From Variovorax soli NBRC 106424 (lineage in GTDB: Bacteria; Pseudomonadota; Gammaproteobacteria; Burkholderiales; Burkholderiaceae_C), in assembly GCF_001591385.1 (NCBI RefSeq), contig NZ_BCUU01000001.1, positions 62,001 to 126,000 of the forward strand: a DNA stretch of 64,000 nt, written 5' to 3'. Both the position numbers and the translations under genes were made by a program. Shown here piece after piece: positions 10,501-18,147 of this stretch (its first letter is position 1; each line of letters starts with the position of its first letter). Under the pieces are notes generated by a model. It did not search any database. It was not told where the DNA came from and worked only from the letters and a program-made list of their open reading frames with translations.

Positions 10501-13500
10501 CAGCGTGCCGCCGGCGTAGACCACCTTGACCGTGGGCGCGCTGACCTGCTCGCCGGCCTTCTCGATGATGTCGGCGCCGTCGGGCACAAAGTCGTCCCCG
10601 CCCTTGACGGAGGCGTAGTGCGTCAGCACGCCCTGGCTCTGCATCGTGCTGCTGGCGGCAATGGCGTCGTCCACCTTCACGTCGTAGAGCAGCACGACCA
10701 GGTTGGAACCGCTCGTGTCGGCTGCCGTGCCCGGGCGCCCGGCCGGCAGCGAGGCCTGCGCCTCGACCGGATCCAGGAAGGTGACCACGTTGCCGACCAC
10801 CGTGTAGTCGATGCCGGCCTGCAGGATGGTGCCGTCGCCGCGAATGACGCGCAGGGTCGATGCCAGGTCGCCGCCCACGAAGCTCGTGCCGGCAGGCAGG
10901 TCGATGCGCGTGCTGACGTCGAAGGCGCCGCCGCCGCCGCTGTTCTCGATGGCCGTGGCCATGCGCAGCAGGTCGCCGCCGTCGATGCCGGTGATGTCGC
11001 CGTTGACGAAGGTCGTGTCGTTGAGCGGCAGCGTGAAAGGCGGGCTGGTGGTGTCACCAGGCGGCGCCCAAGTGCCGGTCGTGCCGGTGATCACCGCGTC
11101 GGGCGAAGAGGTGGACACCACGCCATGCGTGATGGTCAGCACCGGCTCGGCGATGGAGTTGATCAGCGCCGCGTCCTGCGAGACGATGGGTTCGCCCGGG
11201 GTCGTGACCTGGTTGGACTGCGCGATGACAGTCACGTTGCGCTGGTCGCCAAAGGGCTGGTCGCCCACCACCATGGTGAAGCGCAGTTCGATTCGCGAGC
11301 CGGTTTCTCCCAGAGATGAATGGTCGCCGAAATCGAACCGGATGTAGTTGCCATTGACCACGCCGATGACGGGGCCCGTCACGTCGTTGCCGAGCGTGTG
11401 GCCCGAGCCGTAGGACCACTGGTTGACATCCGGGTCCACCCCGTTGGCGCCTTGGGTCCAGGTGATCCCGTTCACGTCGAAGAGCGGCAGCGGCAGGTAG
11501 GCGCTCAGGTTGAAGTCCTGGTAGTCGCCCGTGACCAGGTCGTAGCTGATCTGGAAGGTGACCACGTCGCCGGGGTGCAGTTCCACCGGCTGGCTCGGAT
11601 CCACGGCAGTCCCGTCCACTGTCAGGACCTCGATGTCCACCGTGCTGGTCGGCACAGTGACCGTGGTTGCGTCGCCGTCGCTCACGGTGCCGCCGGTGGT
11701 GATGCGGTCCACCAGCACCGTGCCGGTGATGACGGCGTTGTTGCCGACGGTGTCGCCTTCGTTGACGGCGTTCGTGTCCGACGGCGTGCCATAGAACTGG
11801 TCGACCTTCACCTGGTAGGTGATGATCGCCCTGGTGGCGCCGTTGATCGCATCGTCGAAGGCCAGGTCGCCCACCAGCGCGGCCAGCGCCTGCCCGTTGT
11901 CGCGCAGCGTCTGGGCGATGTCCAGCTTCATGCTGGTCGTGCCGTCGGGGTTGGTGACCACGACAGGCGTCATGACCATGTTGAACTGCTGCCCACCGAT
12001 GAAGACCGTCAAGGTGGCAGAGCCCGGAGTCATCACCACCGTCTGGCCGTTGCTGGCCAAGTCCGATATCTCCAGCACGCCTTCGTTCACCACGTCGCGG
12101 CCGAAGGCGAAGTAGTCGGAGATGTTGACGTCCAGCGTGTAGGTGAGCGTGTCGCCCGGCGTGGGGCCGGCGGTGCCCACGTCGGTGCTGACCACGGGCG
12201 TGGGCTTGTAGACCACCATCGACAGCACCTGGAAGCTGATCGGGTCGCCGGTGCCGGTGAGCGCGGCATCGGGGTCCAGCGGCACATCGCGCGTATCCAG
12301 CGGCGTCCACTGGGCCGAAGCATCGGTTCCGTCGATCGTGATGGTGCGCGGCGCGCCGGTGGTCGGGTCCAGGATCTGCTGGCCGTTCGAATCCACGTCA
12401 GGCACGTAGAAGTTGACGGTGGCGTCCTGCGAACCGGTCAGCGTGCTGTAGGTGAGCTCGAAGTGCGACAGGTAGGCACCCGCCGCCAGGGTGGAGGCGA
12501 TGGTGCCGGCATCGGTGATGACGGTGCCGTCCTGCAGGGTGATGGACGTCACCGTGCCGTTGGCGCCCGGCACGATACCCGTCACCATGATGGTGTTGGG
12601 CAGGTCCTGCTCGACCTTCACGTTGGTCAGCGTCTGGTCCGACGCCGTGCTGGCCGTGATGGTGAAGCTGCGCGGATAGTTGGGGCCGGTGACGGTCTGG
12701 CCGTCCGGGATGTTGTGCGTCATGGTCAGGTCGACCATGGTCGGATGCACGACGAAATCATGCGAGCCGGCTTCGAGCAGGCTGGGATCGATGGTCGGGT
12801 CGTCCGCCGACGTATTGCCGAACTGGAAGCCGCCGCGCGCCTTCACCGTGAGATTGGGCGCAGCATCCGTGAGGCTGGTGTCGGCCAGGCTGCTCAGCCT
12901 CATCGTCACCACGATGTCGATGGGCGGCTGGCCCGAGACGATGCTGGCGTTGGGCAGCTGCAGCACCACCATGTGGTCGCCGGCCCGCAGGCCGTAGGTG
13001 GACGCATTGATGATCAGCGGCTGGCCGTCCGGCCCTTTGGCCAGCGGATGCACGGCCTGGCCATTGGCATCGAAGACGACGTCGTAGCTCTTGATCTCCA
13101 CACCCTGGAAGGTGGCCGACACGAAAGTGATGCCGTCGTCCACCTCGGCGCCCGCGCCGTCCTTGCCGGTGGTGGGAATGTAGAGGTCGATGTAGGGCGC
13201 GAAGCCCACCTGCGACGAAGGATTGGTGAAGGACGCGGTGAAGGTGAAGGTGTCGCCCAGCAGCACATCGCTGCCGCCGGATGAAAGCGTCACGGTAGGC
13301 GATGCGTCCGCCAGCAAACCCTGGAAGGATTCGACGGTGGCGGCGCTGAGCGCGAGGGCTTTGTCGACGTCGCCAGCGCGCGTTTCCAGCGTCCAGTTGC
13401 CGCCCTCGGCGGCACTGCCGGTGGCGTCAGTGGAGGCGCCCACGTCGGCGCCCGTCAGCCGGGCGAGTTCATTCACCAGGGTCTGGCCTGCGGCGCCGGC

Positions 13501-14133
13501 ACCGATGCTGCAGCCGTACAACTGGATATCCGCATCGGCGGTGAGCTCGGCGCTCCAGCCTTGCAACTGGCCCGCCAGCTGCCCGACGTTGTCGCTGCTG
13601 ATGGTGCGATTGCCCAGGGTGAACTGGCCCGAGGCGCCATGCGACAGGATCTGGATCGAATCGACCTGACCCATGTTCGCCAGCGCAGCCGATATCGCGG
13701 CCAGGCCGTCTTCATTGCTGTTGACCACGAGCACGGTGACGCCCGGCCCGGCCTGGGCGCTGAGCATCTCCTGTTGCTCGACGCGGCTGTCGACCACCAG
13801 CAGGCTTTGCGCTGGCGCCGCAGGCGCAGCGGGTGCGCTCGCAACCGTCGCAACGGCTGCTTCGGTGCGGGTGGCGGAGGCCGTGCTGCGCTCTGCGGCT
13901 GCGGGAGCCTCGGGCGCCTTCGTGGCGTCGCCTTGATGATTGGGGTCGGTGGCGGCGGTGGCTGCCGCGCCGTCGAACATCACACGCGGTTCGAGCGCCA
14001 GCGCGTGGTGCTGCGGGCGGAGGAAATCGAGATTCGCGGGCCTGCTGCCGGCGAGCGTCTCGGGAGGTTCGTCATTGCCGACAAATCCTGCAGGACGTCG
14101 CATCGATTCAAGCAGTGCCGCGAAGAAACCCAT
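4123..14133 (-). CDS. giant surface adhesin, LEPR/DUF4347 + DUF11-type + VCBS repeats (N-terminal part)
   Basis: About 3,336 codons. The start at 14133 (MGFFAALLES) follows a purine-rich site (gggagtgaagg); the frame open further upstream runs through a terminator and a tRNA gene and is not coding. Visible order: LEPRVMFDG motif at residues 47-55, DUF4347 domain at about 111-272, then about five DUF11/isopeptide-type beta repeats to near nt 8350, an SdrD-B-like domain (GNLWDD...GFFHFSALAAGSYRV) at about 8350-8120, a cadherin-like domain at 8020-7570, then VCBS repeats. No classical Sec signal is visible. Proteins of this LEPR/DUF4347 class are thought to be secreted, probably by a type I system, but no secretion gene is in this window. 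The frame ends in the ninth repeat at a TGA (…PPSATC) where homology continues in another frame, so the gene is either a pseudogene or contains a sequence error. Together the two frames would give about 4,150 residues. Confidence 0.85.
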   Translation of the reverse strand: MGFFAALLESMRRPAGFVGNDEPPETLAGSRPANLDFLRPQHHALALEPRVMFDGAAATAATDPNHQGDATKAPEAPAAAERSTASATRTEAAVATVASAPAAPAAPAQSLLVVDSRVEQQEMLSAQAGPGVTVLVVNSNEDGLAAISAALANMGQVDSIQILSHGASGQFTLGNRTISSDNVGQLAGQLQGWSAELTADADIQLYGCSIGAGAAGQTLVNELARLTGADVGASTDATGSAAEGGNWTLETRAGDVDKALALSAATVESFQGLLADASPTVTLSSGGSDVLLGDTFTFTASFTNPSSQVGFAPYIDLYIPTTGKDGAGAEVDDGITFVSATFQGVEIKSYDVVFDANGQAVHPLAKGPDGQPLIINASTYGLRAGDHMVVLQLPNASIVSGQPPIDIVVTMRLSSLADTSLTDAAPNLTVKARGGFQFGNTSADDPTIDPSLLEAGSHDFVVHPTMVDLTMTHNIPDGQTVTGPNYPRSFTITASTASDQTLTNVKVEQDLPNTIMVTGIVPGANGTVTSITLQDGTVITDAGTIASTLAAGAYLSHFELTYSTLTGSQDATVNFYVPDVDSNGQQILDPTTGAPRTITIDGTDASAQWTPLDTRDVPLDPDAALTGTGDPISFQVLSMVVYKPTPVVSTDVGTAGPTPGDTLTYTLDVNISDYFAFGRDVVNEGVLEISDLASNGQTVVMTPGSATLTVFIGGQQFNMVMTPVVVTNPDGTTSMKLDIAQTLRDNGQALAALVGDLAFDDAINGATRAIITYQVKVDQFYGTPSDTNAVNEGDTVGNNAVITGTVLVDRITTGGTVSDGDATTVTVPTSTVDIEVLTVDGTAVDPSQPVELHPGDVVTFQISYDLVTGDYQDFNLSAYLPLPLFDVNGITWTQGANGVDPDVNQWSYGSGHTLGNDVTGPVIGVVNGNYIRFDFGDHSSLGETGSRIELRFTMVVGDQPFGDQRNVTVIAQSNQVTTPGEPIVSQDAALINSIAEPVLTITHGVVSTSSPDAVITGTTGTWAPPGDTTSPPFTLPLNDTTFVNGDITGIDGGDLLRMATAIENSGGGGAFDVSTRIDLPAGTSFVGGDLASTLRVIRGDGTILQAGIDYTVVGNVVTFLDPVEAQASLPAGRPGTAADTSGSNLVVLLYDVKVDDAIAASSTMQSQGVLTHYASVKGGDDFVPDGADIIEKAGEQVSAPTVKVVYAGGTLDNGDSSSPSTTGSNLVVGETMDYDIVVTIPEGTTTNLRIDELIPPGMALDMSFNGGQGYEIIQTVAGSAALTADFGGTLTGDTPTGLGGTVGQDGVDARLSFTASTNNADNVSGNNSFVIRVRLVASNTQDNQAGRVLNNDVQLTYSDPDGDQAGGAAIDRTVANSGGDPSVTVAEPTLTITQSAVATGSSLGVDQGNTVTYTIVISNNSGVDAYDVSFVDAFPTNLLTGLSLDSVTYTGSVTTAGGTTTDFVLGADGVLRTANGANIDIGNGGSITIVVTGTVTATAVNFQTIDNTSSVQWTSINDAAPVTSAGGERTGVDGLLNSGVLNDYQVKADTQVKVLSGIQVSRIGGMADTPSADNGTTTDGAVEQVAVGEIVRYRVVAAVGEGVTNDYRIQVTLDEGLTFMEDGTIKIAIVSSNDGGVTSNIQLNSDGTLVVLGNRSSDIAQPIPADLSNGPNATLATGRWTVSADGRTIVFDLGTLTNTDADLDPTDLEGVVIEFNARVNNVASNQNGTVLGMTAGILAADNTLGARDSVSEQVIEPSFTGMVKQVDSFVPNASGTTSTANMSVSFTQNGTGPAYDVTLDDPIFAGANGYTLTSVTIILADGTTTVVLPADFGANGITNTSDATGIHLSVDKVDVGTKVVVNYSVTVGVDTAYASTDAELKWSSLPETFTTWGGTAVGTDATADGERNGSDGALNDYVLREGAGLGVIHGNLWDDSLSATGDLTPDGPALAGQTVTLRWAGADGALDTGDDQLFTTVTDSAGFFHFSALAAGSYRVEAPGSIPLAQPTGEVRVRLDTDTGTLGQVTSTVAEGGTQRGDFAYVQINDAPINSDVPGPQSVDEDTLLQIPGFAVRDFDLNQGPAPGVLDVTLTVQNGVLDFTATPAGTLVVTGKGTGTITLSGSAADINAVLGTLTYQGNPNYNGPDTLTITTKDRGSFGDADGDGIPGEPVDDQLQDVDTMAINVIPVNDPPQGNNDEAAAVEAGGTDNDMPGIDPSLNLLANDTDVDIATNNDVLQLVSVTGVSGTATQVTDSTSEFAVAGRYGTLYVRANGAARYEVDNDNVEVQALRTTSQSLSEQFSYVLADLGGLQSGAILRVTIQGANDTPVGADDTGSALEAGGVNNNTPGAPATGNVLLGDANGGVADTDVDGGETATDPIDYGERLSVTGARNVPKDQAGSLTPMTGGAAVVVGKYGTLTIRGDGSYEYVVNDSDPVVQALSTGQTLSDVFSYEVSDVGGLSSLANLTIVIKGAFDNPVASDDVAQAQAQGFEPDGVTPLGDETNPSGNVITDISRPDGNPTPGNGVDTDIDAIDQPNIELTVTGARTGQESAGGTLTGLTNGSIVLQGQYGTLTLNADGSYTYDVDSTNPDVIAKQAGSPPLQDYFTYQITDHGGLTDTAQLLINVSGANDAPVANNVNVVAVEAGGVNNGTAGVDPSGDATANDTDPDGDTLTVVNIRTGAEGDGTGTTVPVGQPLAGLYGTLTIQPNGQFTYVLDNNNPLVQALRTPANTLSERFTYTIDDGEGGQDTAEIIIRIVGRNDNPVATDDAGQVVESGGVNNNIPGLDAKGNVLIGDANGGVADTDVDGASYGETKTVTAIGLGSEAAPGTAGSVGVELRGTYGWITLNADGSYTYRLDNSMPAVEALRTSGNTLQEQFHYTVSDRAGATDIATLTITIVGANDAPVARDDAGTAVEAGGTNNQTLGSPATGNVLANDSDVDGGTGDPIDYGETMAVQSVAQGTATAAAGTALVAQYGTLTLGADGNYTYVIDDNDPTVQALRPGQTLTETFTYTIVDAAGAVSTARLTITIQGADDAPVAKDDAGTAVEQGGVGNSTGGSNAIGNVLLGDANGGVADTDIDTPATLLNVTGVRTGQEAGTGTGGTVGVALVGRYGTLTLNRDGSYTYVIDNNNAEVQALRQAGNTLQDYFTYTVSDDGNLSDTAQLTITIRGANDTPVTTNDTGSAIEAGGLDNGVPGTPATGNVLDNDDDVDGGAGDPIDYGETKAVQDYTHGTATVTAGNALPGAYGSVVINADGSYTYTVDENNATVQALRTDTDTLTEVFTYTMRDAAGATSTATLTLTIRGRNDTPEAQPDIGVAAEAGGVNNGAAPPSATC

Positions 14134-14297
14134 ACCTTCACTCCCCTTTGATGATGACGCCCCATGGCGGTGCGTTCGCGGGCATTCTACGTACTGATTC
14201 CATTGGCGAAAAGCGAAGCTGGCGCAGACGCGAGCACATCGGCCAATCGCGTACTTTGGCGGTACGCCATTGAACGAGCGACATCGCTGGAAAGGCA

Positions 14298-14333
14298 AAA
14301 GGCCCCGGCATCGAATCGATGCCGGGGCCTTTG
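14298..14333 (-). terminator. strong bidirectional-looking terminator downstream of tRNA-Lys
   Basis: Perfect inverted repeat aaggccccggcatcga/tcgatgccggggcctt. Read on the minus strand it is followed by ttttgcctttcc, so it would end the tRNA-Lys transcript and insulate the adhesin gene, whose promoter must lie in the roughly 165 bp between this stem and position 14133. Confidence 0.85.
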
Positions 14334-14354
14334 GCCGAAGATATACAGAAAGGG

Positions 14355-14430
14355 TGGTAGGACGTACTGGATTCGAACCAGTGACCAACGGATTAAAAGT
14401 CCGCTGCTCTACCAACTGAGCTAACGTCCC
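14355..14430 (-). tRNA. tRNA-Lys(UUU)
   Basis: 76-nt cloverleaf including an encoded CCA. The acceptor stem GGGACGT/ACGTCCT pairs with one terminal G-U. The D arm is GCTC..GAGC, the anticodon stem GCGGA/TCCGT, the loop CTTTTAA with anticodon UUU, and the T arm ACTGG-TTCGAAT-CCAGT. Position 37 is A, the target of t6A/ct6A modification. It lies 80 bp downstream of tcdA on the same strand. Confidence 0.97.
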
Positions 14431-14509
14431 GTTCTTCTTGTTGTTGCTCTTCTTTTTCTTCTTGATTTTCTCGAAAGCTTGCCGAACATCACATCCGGCA
14501 AAGCCAGAG

Positions 14510-14515
14510 ATTATA
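14510..14515 (-). promoter_or_regulatory. perfect -10 box (TATAAT) upstream of tRNA-Lys
   Basis: On the minus strand a consensus TATAAT overlaps the TAA stop of tcdA and lies about 80 bp before the tRNA 5' end, at a position suited to an independent tRNA promoter. No good -35 hexamer is visible at 16-18 bp, so it remains a prediction. Confidence 0.45.
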
Positions 14516-15350
14516 GCGTGCTGTCTCGCGCTATTTCGTCGATGACCCAGCCGGCCGCGCATTGCCCGAACGTCGCGGTCACCGCCACCACCGAACCATA
14601 GCCGTGGCAATTGAGCGAGCCGTCCGTGCCCTCGATGGCACACGAGGCATCGGGCGGCGCCACGGCCTCGCGGCCGAACACGCACGCAATGCCCATCTTC
14701 TTTCCCTCTCGCGGCGCGCCGTACTGCTTGCGCAGGCGCTGGCGCAACTGTGCCAGCAGCGGGTCGTGGGTGACCTGCGACAGGTCATCGATGTCGACCT
14801 TGTGCGCAAGCCGCTTGCCGCCGGCGGCGCCCACCGTGATGAAGCGCGACCTGGTTTCGCGGGCCCACTGGGCCAGGGCCAGCTTGGCCTTGAGCTGGTC
14901 GCAGCAGTCGATGACCGCCGTGACCTCGCCGGCCTGGGCCCGCGCCGCATCCAGCAACTGATGCCAGTTGTCCGGCTCGACGAATTCATCCACAGCGAGC
15001 ACGCGACACTGCGGATTGATCTGCGCGATGCGCTCCTGCATGGCCAGCACCTTGGCCTGGCCGATGGTGGATTCCAGCGCGTGAATCTGGCGATTGATGT
15101 TCGACTCGGCCACGTGGTCCAGGTCGATGAGGGTCAGGCGCCCGACACCGCTTCGGGCCAATGCCTCGGCCGTCCAGGAGCCGACGCCGCCGATGCCGAC
15201 CACCAGCACGTGCGCCGCGCGCACCCGCGCCGCACCGGCCACGCTGTAGAGGCGCTCGAGCCCGGAAAAGCGGCGGGCCAGGTCATCCGGCGCCGTGGCC
15301 AATGCCGCGGGTGCCGGCTGCAAGACGGCTTGCGCAGAAGTCACGGACAC
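14511..15350 (-). CDS. tcdA: tRNA threonylcarbamoyladenosine dehydratase TcdA
   Basis: E1-like ATP-dependent enzyme (YgdL/CsdL family) that dehydrates t6A37 to the cyclic ct6A in ANN-decoding tRNAs. The nucleotide-binding motif GIGGVGSWTAEALARSG and the following LIDLD acidic strand are near the N-terminus, and NINRQIHAL and VIDCCDQ, typical of this family, are visible. The start is uncertain: GTG at 15350 (279 aa) or GTG at 15344, both giving roughly family length, since no ATG precedes the conserved region in frame. It follows cpoB by about 50 bp in the tolB-pal-cpoB direction and is itself followed by a tRNA-Lys(UUU) gene, one of its expected substrates. Confidence 0.88.
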   Translation of the reverse strand: MSVTSAQAVLQPAPAALATAPDDLARRFSGLERLYSVAGAARVRAAHVLVVGIGGVGSWTAEALARSGVGRLTLIDLDHVAESNINRQIHALESTIGQAKVLAMQERIAQINPQCRVLAVDEFVEPDNWHQLLDAARAQAGEVTAVIDCCDQLKAKLALAQWARETRSRFITVGAAGGKRLAHKVDIDDLSQVTHDPLLAQLRQRLRKQYGAPREGKKMGIACVFGREAVAPPDASCAIEGTDGSLNCHGYGSVVAVTATFGQCAAGWVIDEIARDSTL

Positions 15351-15400
15351 GACAGCTCTGGTTCGGTATGCAGCAGGCGCACGGCCTGCCTGCTTGCTTG

Positions 15401-16141
15401 CTACTTGATGCGCGCCAGCCGTTCCTTGCCGGCCTGCGCCGCCTCGGAACTGGGGTAGGCCTTGACCAGGTCTTCCAGGGTGCGGCGGGCGCCCTTGGTG
15501 TCCTTCAGCTCGATCTGGCAGTTGGCGATCGAGAGCACCGCCTCGGGCGCCTTGGCATGGTCCGGCGCCAGCGACAGCATGGAGCGGAAGTTGGCGATGG
15601 CCTCGGTGTAGTTGCGCGTGGCGTACTGCGCATTGCCCAGCCAGAACAGCGCCGAAGGGTTGTAGCCGCTTTGCGGATAGCGCTTGACGAAGTCGGCGAA
15701 GGCGGTTTGCGACTGCGCGAACTGGCCCGAGCGGAACACGCCCAGCGCAGCATCGAAGTCGGCCTTTTCCTTGGGGTCGGCGGTGAACTCGCGGCCGTCC
15801 ACGCTGACCTTGGCCGGCTCGTTCTTCTTCATGCGCTCGTCCACGTCCTTCTGCTTTTGCTGAAGGTCGGAAAGCGCCTTGTTGAGTTCCTCGTTGCGGC
15901 CCGTCATGCGCTGCAGCTCGCCGCGCATGGCCTCGAGCTGGTTCTGCAGCTCGAGCATGCTGCGGCGCAGCTGCGCGTTCTCTTCGGTCGAGCGCTCGCG
16001 CATGGTCTCCACGCGCTGGCGCAGGTCGAGGATGGCGCGGCGCGCCTCGTCGTCTTCGAACAAGGCGGCTTGCGCACCGCAGCTCGCGCCGATCAGGGCG
16101 GCCGCGATGGCGACGCGGCGCCAGGCAAAGACGGGGTTCAT
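15401..16141 (-). CDS. cpoB: cell division coordinator CpoB (YbgF)
   Basis: Periplasmic TolA/PBP1B-associated protein that coordinates outer-membrane constriction with septal peptidoglycan synthesis. An N-terminal signal peptide (RRVAIAAALIGASCGAQA) is followed by a coiled coil (roughly residues 30-100, rich in Glu/Arg/Gln) and TPR repeats at the C-terminus (ALFWLGNAQYATRNYTEAI). The start at 16141 (MNPVFAWRR) overlaps the pal stop as ATGA, indicating translational coupling; 246 aa is the normal size. Confidence 0.93.
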   Translation of the reverse strand: MNPVFAWRRVAIAAALIGASCGAQAALFEDDEARRAILDLRQRVETMRERSTEENAQLRRSMLELQNQLEAMRGELQRMTGRNEELNKALSDLQQKQKDVDERMKKNEPAKVSVDGREFTADPKEKADFDAALGVFRSGQFAQSQTAFADFVKRYPQSGYNPSALFWLGNAQYATRNYTEAIANFRSMLSLAPDHAKAPEAVLSIANCQIELKDTKGARRTLEDLVKAYPSSEAAQAGKERLARIK

Positions 16142-16659
16142 CGACGGTAGACGATTTCGGCGCGGCGGTTTTGCGCCCATACGTCCTCACCCGTGCCCTG
16201 CGCCGCCGGCTTTTCCTTGCCGAAGCTGACGGCTTCGATCTGCGCGTCGTTCACGCCCAGCAGCGTGAGCGCACGGCGCACGGCTTCGGAACGCTTCTGG
16301 CCCAGCGCCAGGTTGTATTCGCGGCCGCCGCGCTCGTCGGTATGGCCTTCGATCGAGATGCGGCGCTGCGCGTTGGCCTTCAGGAAGCGCGCATGGCCGT
16401 CGATCAGCGACTGGAACTCAGGCTTGATCGTGTAGCTGTCGTAGTCGAAGTACACGATGCGCGCCACGCCCACCGGACCCGCCGCGGTCTGGGCGTTCGG
16501 GTCGATGGTGACCGGGGCCACGCCGCTGGCGGCGCCGCCCGAGCCTGCACCGCCGGCACCGGCGCCGTTGGCTGCGGAATCATCCAGCTTGGTGCTGGAG
16601 CAGCCGGCAATCAGTGCCAGGACGGCCAGCGAACAAATCGTACTTTTCAACTTCAACAT
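16138..16659 (-). CDS. pal: peptidoglycan-associated lipoprotein Pal
   Basis: Outer-membrane lipoprotein of the Tol-Pal system. The lipobox LIAGC is at residues 16-20, followed by a Gly/Ala-rich linker (about 30-45) and an OmpA-like peptidoglycan-binding domain with IVYFDYDS, the binding-site segment GHTDERG, and the terminal NRRAEIVY motif. The length of 173 aa is typical. It lies 20 bp after tolB and overlaps cpoB by ATGA. Confidence 0.97.
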   Translation of the reverse strand: MLKLKSTICSLAVLALIAGCSSTKLDDSAANGAGAGGAGSGGAASGVAPVTIDPNAQTAAGPVGVARIVYFDYDSYTIKPEFQSLIDGHARFLKANAQRRISIEGHTDERGGREYNLALGQKRSEAVRRALTLLGVNDAQIEAVSFGKEKPAAQGTGEDVWAQNRRAEIVYRR

Positions 16660-16679
16660 ATCGAACTCCTCTATTCCAG

Positions 16680-17996
16680 TTATTGCTTTTGAAACGGACC
16701 CCAGTCCGGTTCGCGAATGTCTCCCGCCTGCCCCGCCAGCCTAGCTTTTATTTTTCCGTCCAGCGTGGTGGTCATCAGCGCTTCCCGACCCTGGAGCTGC
16801 GTTGCGTAGACGATCAGCTTGCTGTTGGGCGCGAAGCTCGGATTCTCATCCGCCGATGTGTCGGTGATGGCATTGGCCGTACCGCTGGACAGGTCCATCA
16901 CGTACAGCTTGAATGCGCCGCCCACGCGCGAGATATAAGCCAGCCAGCGCCCGTCTGGGCTGATGGCAGGAGAGATGTTGTAGTTGCCGGTGAAGGTGAC
17001 GCGCGTCGGGCTGCCGCCGCCGGCGCTCATCTTGTAGATCTGCGGCGCACCGCCGCGATCGCTGGTGAAGAAGATGATGCGGCCGTCGGCCGAGAAGGTC
17101 GGCTCGGTGTCGATGCTGGCGCTTTGCGTGAGCCGCCTGGGTTCGCCGCCGCCGGCCGGAATGGTGTAGATCTGCGAGCCGCCGTCGCGGCTCAGGGTGA
17201 CGGCCAGCGTGTTGCCGTCGGGCGCCCATGCCGGCGCACTGTTGTTGCCCTTGAAGTTGGCCACCAGCCGGCGCTGCCCGTTGGCCACGCTGTGCACGTA
17301 CACCACCGGCTTGCGCGACTCGAAGGACACATAGGCCAGCTGCGTGCCGCTGGACGACCAGGTGGGCGAGATGATCGGCTCGGGGCTGTTCAGCGCCGCC
17401 TGCGCGTTCTCGCCGTCGGCGTCGGCCACCCACAGGGCGTAGCGCGTGCCGGCCTTGGTCACATAGCAGATGCGGGTGGAGAAGATGCCGCGCTCGCCGG
17501 TGAGCTTCTCGTACACATAGTCGGCAATGCGGTGCGACGCCAGCCGCAGGTCGGCCTGCGGCACGGTGTAGCTCTGCCCGCCCAGGTCCTGGCCCTTGAC
17601 CACGTCCCACAGGCGGAACTGCACCAGGTAGCGGCCGTCGCCCTGGCGGGTGACGCTGCCGGCCACCAGCGAATCGGCGGTGCGCTGGCGCCACAGGTTC
17701 AGGTCGGGGCGCGAATTTTCATCGAGCTGCTCGCCCGAGGCGTCGACGCCTCGGAACTGGCCGCTGCGCTCCAGGTCGGCCTGGATGATGTTGGAGATCT
17801 TCTGCGGCGAAGCGTCCTGGCCGCGGAAAGGCGCAAGCGCAATCGGCAGCTGCGTCAGGCCGACGCCCGACACTTCGACCCGGAACTGGGCCAGTGCAGG
17901 AATGGCAGAGGAGCTTGCAAGAGCCGCAACGACGGCGCGGCGAGTGAAGAACGATGAAGAAGGAGTTGCGTAAGTCGCGTTCAACGGCTTGATCAT
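16680..17996 (-). CDS. tolB: Tol-Pal system beta-propeller protein TolB
   Basis: Periplasmic beta-propeller that binds Pal and colicins. The start at 17996 ([11 protein letters not shown]) gives 438 aa, with a signal peptide carrying twin arginines ([19 protein letters not shown]) before an N-terminal alpha/beta domain and WD40-like repeats (each with PxWSPDG-type motifs, e.g. [47 protein letters not shown]). The reading frame extends further upstream to 18074, but that part lacks secretory character. It heads the tolB-pal-cpoB-tcdA run. tolQ, tolR and tolA are not upstream; msbA is divergent 151 bp away. Confidence 0.95.
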   Translation of the reverse strand: MIKPLNATYATPSSSFFTRRAVVAALASSSAIPALAQFRVEVSGVGLTQLPIALAPFRGQDASPQKISNIIQADLERSGQFRGVDASGEQLDENSRPDLNLWRQRTADSLVAGSVTRQGDGRYLVQFRLWDVVKGQDLGGQSYTVPQADLRLASHRIADYVYEKLTGERGIFSTRICYVTKAGTRYALWVADADGENAQAALNSPEPIISPTWSSSGTQLAYVSFESRKPVVYVHSVANGQRRLVANFKGNNSAPAWAPDGNTLAVTLSRDGGSQIYTIPAGGGEPRRLTQSASIDTEPTFSADGRIIFFTSDRGGAPQIYKMSAGGGSPTRVTFTGNYNISPAISPDGRWLAYISRVGGAFKLYVMDLSSGTANAITDTSADENPSFAPNSKLIVYATQLQGREALMTTTLDGKIKARLAGQAGDIREPDWGPFQKQ

Positions 17997-18147
17997 GCGG
18001 TTCGGAGGGATTTGCGGACGGAAAGTTTCATCCCGCTCACGGGCCTCAATGGTACACATTGCTTCAAAGTACACGTCACAAAACGTGAACGTTGCGGTGC
18101 GGTCCTACAGAAAGCCCACCCCATGGCGCCCCGTAGAATTCGCCGCC

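Noticed and set aside
1967-13284. Very long plus-strand open frames opposite the giant adhesin (for example 1967-3865, 4438-8322, 11320-13284)
   Set aside because: They are antisense shadows created by the repetitive, GC-rich codons of the adhesin. Their products are Val/Ala/Arg/His-rich with no recognisable domain, and they lack ribosome-binding sites.
14134-14685. Upstream extension of the adhesin reading frame to 14685
   Set aside because: The frame runs through a strong terminator and the tRNA-Lys gene on the same strand; a good ribosome-binding site and the LEPR-type N-terminus support 14133 instead.
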